Of a stretch of DNA of 55,221 nt, positions 50,340 to 55,221 are shown piece by piece. Under the pieces are notes generated by a model. That model saw only the letters and a list, made by a program, of their open reading frames with translations. It was not told where the DNA came from and made no database searches. The position numbers and the translations under genes are program-made. The stretch is taken from positions 1 through 55,221 of the forward strand of contig DAOOGN010000012.1 in NCBI GenBank assembly GCA_035415725.1, written 5' to 3'. The stretch's first letter is position 1; every line of letters begins with the position of its first letter. This DNA is from DSWT01 sp035415725 (lineage in GTDB: Bacteria; Chloroflexota; Anaerolineae; B4-G1; SLSP01).

Positions 50340-50620
50340 TCTTTCTCTGCCCTCTCCACAGCACTGGGGAGAGGGAGAAAAAATAGGGGGTTTGCAGGCG
50401 GGCACAGCCCGCCTGCAAACCCCCTACAAAAGGAGTGAGGTGTAAATAGATTTTCTGGTCTTCAGCAGCCCACTGTGTGAAATCGGCGAAGGCTTGAGGC
50501 AGAAAGGCGACGCTTCTCATAGCTCGTCAAGATTAACGAGGGAAGGGAGTTGGGGAGATAAGAGGGTCATCGCCGAGCCGACGCATCAATCCCTGCAAGG
50601 GTGGCCGAATAGTTACAAAA
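50340..50620. repeat. Repeat region with a 20-bp perfect hairpin
   Basis: CCTCTCCACAGCACTGGGGAGAGG is followed by a perfect 20-bp stem with 3-nt loop (50384-50403 / 50407-50426). The G-rich block GGGAGTTGGGGAGATAAGAGGG and GTGGCCGAATAGTTAC (family A) follow. No gene is seen between the sortase and the tRNA promoter. Confidence 0.75.
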
Positions 50621-50679
50621 ATACTATACCTGTTTCGGGGTTTCTGGCAAGTGTCGAAAATGGCGGCGCCCTGGATCTA

Positions 50680-50688
50680 TGGTATAAT
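50680..50688 (+). promoter_or_regulatory. Extended -10 promoter of the tRNA-prfA unit
   Basis: TGGTATAAT with TG before the perfect TATAAT (50683-50688), 13 nt before tRNA-Gly. No good -35 is visible. Confidence 0.65.
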
Positions 50689-50701
50689 GCCTCCTGTAAG
50701 C

Positions 50702-50772
50702 GCGGGCGTGGCTTAACGGTAAAGCCTTGGCCTTCCAAGCCAATGATACGGGTTCGATCCCCGTCGCCCGCT
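50702..50772 (+). tRNA. tRNA-Gly (TCC)
   Basis: A 71-nt cloverleaf. The acceptor stem GCGGGCG pairs with CGCCCGC over 7 bp. Anticodon loop CTTCCAA gives TCC; T-arm GGGTTCGATCC. CCA is not encoded. Confidence 0.95.
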
Positions 50773-50777
50773 TTGTG

Positions 50778-50850
50778 GGGCCCATAGCTCAAGGGTTAGA
50801 GCAGCCGGCTCATAACCGGTCGGTTCCAGGTTCGAATCCTGGTGGGCCCA
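50778..50850 (+). tRNA. tRNA-Met (CAT)
   Basis: A 73-nt cloverleaf. Acceptor GGGCCCA pairs with TGGGCCC; anticodon loop CTCATAA gives CAT; T-arm CAGGTTCGAATCCTG. It lies 5 nt after tRNA-Gly. Elongator Met is likely, but a lysidine-modified Ile tRNA is possible. Confidence 0.93.
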
Positions 50851-50865
50851 CTGGAATCGTAGAGG

Positions 50866-50893
50866 ACGGCCTGGCAATAAGCAGGCCGTTTGT
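50866..50893 (+). terminator. Hairpin between the tRNAs and prfA
   Basis: A perfect 8-bp stem ACGGCCTG (50866-50873) / CAGGCCGT (50882-50889) followed by TTGT. It could partially terminate the tRNA transcript ahead of prfA. Confidence 0.5.
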
Positions 50894-50917
50894 CATGTCA
50901 GACAAAAAGAGGTTGGT

Positions 50918-52003
50918 ATGAATAGCGAGCCTATGTTAGCGCGATTGGATACGGTCGAAGCGCGGTTCGATGAGTTGACGCGCTTGTTAGCCGATCCCGA
51001 GATCGCGCAAGATTATGAGAAAGTCGCCGAATATGCCAAAGAGCGCGCCGACTTGGAGGAGACGGTCAACATCTATCGCCGCTACAAGCAGGTCGGAGTA
51101 GAATACGCCGCCGCCGAGGAGATGCTGGCCGACGCCGATGAAGACATCCGCGCGATGGCCGCAGAAGAACTGTCCCGGTTGGAAGCGGAACGCGAGACGC
51201 TAGAACAACGACTGCGCCAACAACTCGTCCCCAAAGACCCGCGTGACGAACGCAACGTCATCGTAGAAATCCGTGCCGGAGCCGGGGGTGACGAGGCCGG
51301 CCTTTTTGCCGCCGACCTCCTGCGCATGTACACCCGCTATGCCGAACGCCAGGAAGGGTGGAAAACAGAATTGATCAGCGAAAACCGCACCGGCATCGGC
51401 GGCTATAAAGAAGTGGTCTTTGCCATCCAGGGTAAGGGTGTGTACTCGCGTCTGAAGTTTGAGAGCGGCGTGCATCGTGTGCAGCGCATCCCTGTCACCG
51501 AGTCCAGCGGGCGCATCCATACTTCGACCGTCACCGTAGCCGTACTGCCGGAAGTGGACGATGTGGAAATCAACATCGACCCGCGGGATCTGGAAATCGA
51601 CACCTACGGTTCTTCCGGTCCCGGCGGCCAGCACATGCAGAAGAACGAAACCGCCATTCGCATCACCCACAAGCCCAGCGGGCTGGTGGTAACGTGCGAG
51701 AGCGAGCGTTCGCAAACGCAGAACAGGCTGCGCGCCATGAGCGTCCTCCGCGCCCGGCTCTACGAAATGGAGCAGGCCAAACAGGATGCCGAAATCGACG
51801 CCGCGCGCCGTTCCCAGGTGGGAACGGGTGAGCGCAGTGAGAAAGTCCGTACCTACAACTACCCGCAGAACCGCGTCACCGACCACCGCATCGGGTTAAA
51901 CTTGTATAACCTGCCCGCCGTGATGGACGGTGACATCGATGAATTCATTGACGCGCTGACGCTAGACGAGCAAACCCGCCACCTGGCAACCCCGGAAGTT
52001 TGA
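50918..52003 (+). CDS. prfA: Peptide chain release factor 1
   Basis: A 361-residue protein. The GGQ peptide-release motif is in YGSSGPGGQHMQKNETAIRITH. RVQRIPVTESSGRIHTSTV carries the conserved domain-2 region. EVRAGAGGDEAGLFAADLLRMY-type sequence (IVEIRAGAGGDEAGLF) is present, and the N-terminal coiled domain is complete. It ends translation at UAA and UAG. RF1 is preferred over RF2 by length and lack of a programmed frameshift. The segment after GGQ is slightly unusual (HMQKNE). Confidence 0.92.
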   Translation: MNSEPMLARLDTVEARFDELTRLLADPEIAQDYEKVAEYAKERADLEETVNIYRRYKQVGVEYAAAEEMLADADEDIRAMAAEELSRLEAERETLEQRLRQQLVPKDPRDERNVIVEIRAGAGGDEAGLFAADLLRMYTRYAERQEGWKTELISENRTGIGGYKEVVFAIQGKGVYSRLKFESGVHRVQRIPVTESSGRIHTSTVTVAVLPEVDDVEINIDPRDLEIDTYGSSGPGGQHMQKNETAIRITHKPSGLVVTCESERSQTQNRLRAMSVLRARLYEMEQAKQDAEIDAARRSQVGTGERSEKVRTYNYPQNRVTDHRIGLNLYNLPAVMDGDIDEFIDALTLDEQTRHLATPEV

Positions 52004-52154
52004 AGCAACGCGCGTGGAACATTTTTGTCAGCAGACTAAGCCGATTGAGCAGATTCGGGCGATCCCCGCGGAGCCTGTTGTGATCTATGAAATTGACTGT
52101 CCATCAGCTACAAAAATCTGCTTCATCCGCTCCATCTGCTGACCAGGGTGAAAC

Positions 52155-53522
52155 TCACTCCGCGGGGATTTGCGGCAGTTTCGTCAAGGCGCATTCGATC
52201 TGTGCTTCTTCGAGTTCGTAATCTGTCAGTGCCTGGCGATGGTAAGCGTCGTAAGAGGTCAGATCGAAGTGCCCGTGCCCGCTGGCGTTGAAGAGGATCA
52301 CCTTAGCCTCGCCGGATTCCTTGCAGGCTAACGCCTCGTCCAGCGTGGCTTTGATGGCGTGGGCGGTTTCCGGCGCGACGATGATGCCCTCGGCTTGTGC
52401 GAAGCTCTGCGCTGCGTCGAAGACCTCAAGTTGACGATAGGCGCGCGCTTCGGCGTACCCCTGCTTCAAGAGCGTGCAGATGCTTGATGCCATGCCGTGA
52501 TAGCGCAAGCCGCCGGCGTGAACCGGTGCCGGAATGAAATCATGACCGACGGTGAGCATCTTCACGACCGGCCCGGTTTTGGCCGTGTCGCCCCAGTCGT
52601 AGGCATAGAGGCCGCGGGTCATGCTCGGACAGGCCGCGGACTCCACGAAGATCGCCCGCATGTCCGGCTTCTTGCCGTTGAGTTTGTCCCGCAGGAAGGG
52701 GAAGATTAAACCGGCCGCGTTGCTTCCGCCGCCGGCGCAACCGATGAGGATGTCGGGATAATCGCCCGCCATTTCCATCTGCTTCAGCGCCTCCAGGCCG
52801 ATGATCGTCTGATGCAGTAGCACGAAGTTCACCACACTGCCGAGCGAGTATTTGAACCCCGGATGCGTGACGGCGTACTCAATCGCCTCGCTGATGGCGA
52901 TGCCCAGACTGCCCGGCGATTCGGGATCCTGCGCCAGGATCGCCTGGCCGGCATGCGTCTCAGAACTGGGGCTGGGTACAACGGTTCCACCCCACGTCTC
53001 CATCATGATGCGCCGGTAGGGCTTCTGCTGGTAGCTGACCGCGACCATGAAGACCTTGCATTTTAGCCCGAAAAGGTTCGAAGCGAAGCTCAACGCGCTG
53101 CCCCACTGCCCGGCGCCGGTCTCGGTGGCGAATCCTTCCAAACCTTCTTGCTTGCCGTAATAGCACTGCGCTACTGCGGTGTTGGGCTTGTGGCTTCCCG
53201 CCGGGCTGACCCCTTCCCATTTGTAGTAAATCTTGGCAGGGGTGTCCAGCGCCTTTTCCCAACGGTGCGCGCGGTAGAGTGGCGAAGGTCTCCACATCTT
53301 CAGTATATCCTGGACTTCGTCGGGAATTTCGATAAACCGCTCGGTGCTGACCTCTTGCGCAATCAGGGCAGCCGGGAAAATGGGCGCCAAGTCGTCAGGT
53401 TGGAGTAATTTCAATGTGACCGGGTGGCGATACGGCGGTGGCGGGGTCTTCATGTCCGCAATAATGTTGTACCAATGGGTTGGCATTTCATGTTCTTGTA
53501 GCACGTACTTATACTGTTTCAT
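52155..53522 (-). CDS. trpB: Tryptophan synthase beta chain, TrpB2 type
   Basis: A 455-residue protein with AGGAGGAG before ATG 53522. The PLP lysine lies in SPAGSHKPNTAVAQ, the catalytic-loop ETGAGQWGSALSFAS and phosphate-binding GCAGGGSNAAGLIFPF. The N-terminal extension (PTHWYNIIADM, PPPPYRHPVT) and overall length mark TrpB2, which works without TrpA contact in some hosts. It condenses indole with serine. It lies downstream of trpS in the same T-box transcript. Confidence 0.94.
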   Translation of the reverse strand: MKQYKYVLQEHEMPTHWYNIIADMKTPPPPYRHPVTLKLLQPDDLAPIFPAALIAQEVSTERFIEIPDEVQDILKMWRPSPLYRAHRWEKALDTPAKIYYKWEGVSPAGSHKPNTAVAQCYYGKQEGLEGFATETGAGQWGSALSFASNLFGLKCKVFMVAVSYQQKPYRRIMMETWGGTVVPSPSSETHAGQAILAQDPESPGSLGIAISEAIEYAVTHPGFKYSLGSVVNFVLLHQTIIGLEALKQMEMAGDYPDILIGCAGGGSNAAGLIFPFLRDKLNGKKPDMRAIFVESAACPSMTRGLYAYDWGDTAKTGPVVKMLTVGHDFIPAPVHAGGLRYHGMASSICTLLKQGYAEARAYRQLEVFDAAQSFAQAEGIIVAPETAHAIKATLDEALACKESGEAKVILFNASGHGHFDLTSYDAYHRQALTDYELEEAQIECALTKLPQIPAE

Positions 53523-53617
53523 TTCAACTCCTCCTTAGTCTGGTTGCTGGATCATGGATACTTGTCATGCGTTCTGGATGACTCATGAGATAAACGCTGC
53601 AGTCGGTAAAGAATGGC

Positions 53618-54685
53618 TTAAAATGCCGTCCGCAAGCTAAATGGCGCGCCGGTCTGCAGCGCCGATCGCAGGCGCGGGCCGGTCAGCCCCATGGCCTCGT
53701 AGACCATCTCCATCGTCAGGTGTGCCTGGGCCTGCATCGTGCGTGTGCCCTCCATCAGCACTTCTTCGACCATGCCCGGTTGCTGCGCGTAAGCTGCACG
53801 GCGTTCGCGGATCGGGTCGAGGAAGGCGTTGATGGCGCGGGCCAGCTTGCGCTTTACTTCCACATCACCCACCTTGCCCAGGCGATAGCGCTCTTTGAGA
53901 TCATTGACCTCATCCACATCGGGGTTAAAGATGTCGTGGTAAATGAAGACCGGGTTCCCTTCCACCCGCCCGGGAATGTCGGCACGGATGCGATTGGGGT
54001 CGGTGTACATCCCCCGCACTTTCTCCTCCACTATTTGGGCGTCGTCGGAGAGCATGATGGCGTTGCCCAGCGACTTACTCATCTTCGCCTGCCCATCGGT
54101 TCCCACCAGCGTTGGCACTTCGCCGATGAGCACATCGGGGAGGGGGAAGACTTCCACTTCGTAGAGGCGATTAAAGCGGCGCGCAATCTCGCGGGTGATT
54201 TCGACGTGCGCCTCGTTGTCCTTGCCCACCGGCACGAGGTGCGCCCGCGGCAGTAGAATGTCCGCTGCTTGCAGTACGGGATAGCCGATCAACCCGAAAG
54301 GCATCGTCTCGTCGTCTATGTTGGCGGCGCGTGCCATGTCTTTGATGCTCGGCAGCCGCGAGAGGCGAGGAAGTGTCACCAGATTTTCCAGGATCAGGTT
54401 CAGCTCGAACGTCTCCGGCAACGCCGATTGCAGGAAAATGGTGCTTTTTTCGGGATCAATGCCCACGGCCAGATAGTCCAACACGGCATCGTAGATGTTC
54501 TGCCCCAGTTCCGATACGTACTCTTTCTCGGGTTTCGTGGTGAGGGTGTGCAAATCGGCGATGATGAAATAGCACTCGTAGGTATCTTGCAGTTCCACGC
54601 GGTTCTTCAAACTGCCGACGTAGTGTCCCAAATGCAGCTTGCCCGTGGGACGATCTCCTGTTAGGATGCGTTTCTTTGGCTCCAT
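53618..54685 (-). CDS. trpS: Tryptophanyl-tRNA synthetase
   Basis: A 355-residue protein from ATG 54685 with GAGGAGG; the longer in-frame start is rejected because it lies in the leader. The class I HIGH equivalent is RPTGKLHLGHYVG, and the KMSKS motif is GQAKMSKSLGN. IADLHTLTT and SALPETFELNLI are conserved TrpRS segments. It charges tRNA-Trp. The T-box leader directly upstream senses uncharged tRNA-Trp. Confidence 0.96.
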   Translation of the reverse strand: MEPKKRILTGDRPTGKLHLGHYVGSLKNRVELQDTYECYFIIADLHTLTTKPEKEYVSELGQNIYDAVLDYLAVGIDPEKSTIFLQSALPETFELNLILENLVTLPRLSRLPSIKDMARAANIDDETMPFGLIGYPVLQAADILLPRAHLVPVGKDNEAHVEITREIARRFNRLYEVEVFPLPDVLIGEVPTLVGTDGQAKMSKSLGNAIMLSDDAQIVEEKVRGMYTDPNRIRADIPGRVEGNPVFIYHDIFNPDVDEVNDLKERYRLGKVGDVEVKRKLARAINAFLDPIRERRAAYAQQPGMVEEVLMEGTRTMQAQAHLTMEMVYEAMGLTGPRLRSALQTGAPFSLRTAF

Positions 54686-54802
54686 ATAAGTCCTCCTCGT
54701 ATAAAACAGGTATCTATTACAAAGTCTCGTTCGCCACCTGGCAGGGGTGACTGAATAGCGACGACCAAAGTCGCAATCTTTAATCCGTTCCATCCGTTGA
54801 CA

Positions 54803-55125
54803 TAAAAAAACGCCCCTCCCTGATAGGGACGAGCGTTTTTACACCCGTGGTACCACCCTGTTTAGGCGCTTTGCTCAAACAAAAACGCGCTGTGATAAGC
54901 GCGTTCGTCGATCAAGCCAGCCTCACTCTGACGAGCACGGTCTTGCGACGATGCTCTACGCCCTGATAACGGTAGCGTCTCCGGCCCGGACTACTGGTGT
55001 GCAGCAACTTTCGGCGGACGGCTCCGGGGTCCATTCGATAACGGCGCTGGTACCGGACTCACACCTTACTCCGGCTCTCTGAAACCCCGCTTTGTTATGT
55101 ACTCTTCCCCATCTAAGCCTTTAAC
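54803..55125 (-). promoter_or_regulatory. Trp T-box riboswitch upstream of trpS
   Basis: On the minus strand, the conserved T-box AGGGTGGTACCACG is at 54846-54859. It is followed by the terminator stem (ACGCTCGTCCCT with AGGGAGGGGCGT, loop ATC) and seven T at 54803-54840. Stem I carries a UGG specifier at 55031-55033 within GAATGG, matching Trp. Uncharged tRNA-Trp would favour read-through into trpS and trpB2. Confidence 0.92.
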
Positions 55126-55131
55126 GCTTTG

Positions 55132-55160
55132 TATTTAACCACGAACGCCTAAAATGTCAA
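55132..55160 (-). promoter_or_regulatory. Promoter of the T-box-trpS-trpB2 transcript
   Basis: On the minus strand, TTGACA (55155-55160) and TAAATA (55132-55137) with a 17-bp spacer, just before the leader. Confidence 0.65.
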
Positions 55161-55164
55161 GTTC

Positions 55165-55221
55165 CACGGTATCTATTCAGGCTAGTAAACCTGACGAAGC
55201 CACTTATTCCCTATGCCAGGT
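55165..55221 (-). repeat. Dispersed element family A, right end of a reverse copy
   Basis: GGTATCTATTCAGGCTAGTAAACC, then CACTTATTCCCTATGCCAGGT, reverse complement of the family A right end at 35120-35178. It continues past the window. Confidence 0.75.

Overview
The window looks like part of a Chloroflexota genome, most likely an anaerobic fermentative Anaerolineae- or Caldilineae-like lineage. Two runs of exactly 100 N, both inside tandem repeats, show that it comes from a scaffolded and probably metagenomic assembly. The assignment rests on the Thr/Pro-rich lipoprotein, a multi-subunit [NiFe] hydrogenase, superoxide reductase, a Gram-positive-type GAAC-N4-GTTC operator and a Trp T-box. No 16S rRNA is present, so it is an inference.

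Layout. 0-10 kb: FTCD, a DUF1232 protein, a YacP-type NYN nuclease with four tail motifs, a HAD phosphatase, ftsK and radA, then a ribosomal operon rplU-rpmA-rpmE in which L31 is fused to an RNA polymerase alpha-CTD-like domain. 10-16 kb: thymidine kinase, two hypoxanthine phosphoribosyltransferases separated by a small inserted element, an iron/oxygen operon (superoxide reductase, tandem ferritin with an encapsulin-loading tail, encapsulin shell), a lipoprotein and a hydrogenase protease. 16-17.6 kb: REP-like repeats, a RAYT transposase and a 14-bp minisatellite.

17.6-29.6 kb (minus strand): a 13-gene hydrogenase cluster. It joins a regulatory block (two DRTGG proteins, CBS-ATPase, PHP, HATPase), an HndA/HndB/HndC module and a second NuoE/NuoF/NuoG-like module with HoxY and HoxH. 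The complex would therefore have two NuoF flavin subunits. The HndB-like subunit has no cysteine.

29.9-44.5 kb (plus strand, mostly housekeeping): hisS, nadK, a B-box membrane protein, a glycosyltransferase, a methyltransferase, miaB, a SWIM protein and an FAD oxidoreductase. A 1-kb repeat-rich gap follows and ends in a probable structured ncRNA. Then come FmdB, a DUF59 protein and an amidohydrolase-CYTH fusion.

44.7-47.8 kb: the best candidate for an undescribed system. A strong promoter carries one LexA-type box at the start site and a second box downstream. They control a tight five-gene operon: a soluble FtsK-like motor, a two-helix membrane protein, a self-cleaving LexA/S24-type protease whose N-terminus is an effector-associated-like helical domain instead of a DNA-binding domain, and two small proteins.

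48-55 kb: holA, a DUF6391 protein, a sortase, tRNA-Gly(TCC), tRNA-Met(CAT), prfA, and a Trp T-box controlling trpS and trpB2. Intergenic DNA throughout is colonised by at least three dispersed repeat families, one of which has terminal repeats and flanking direct repeats.
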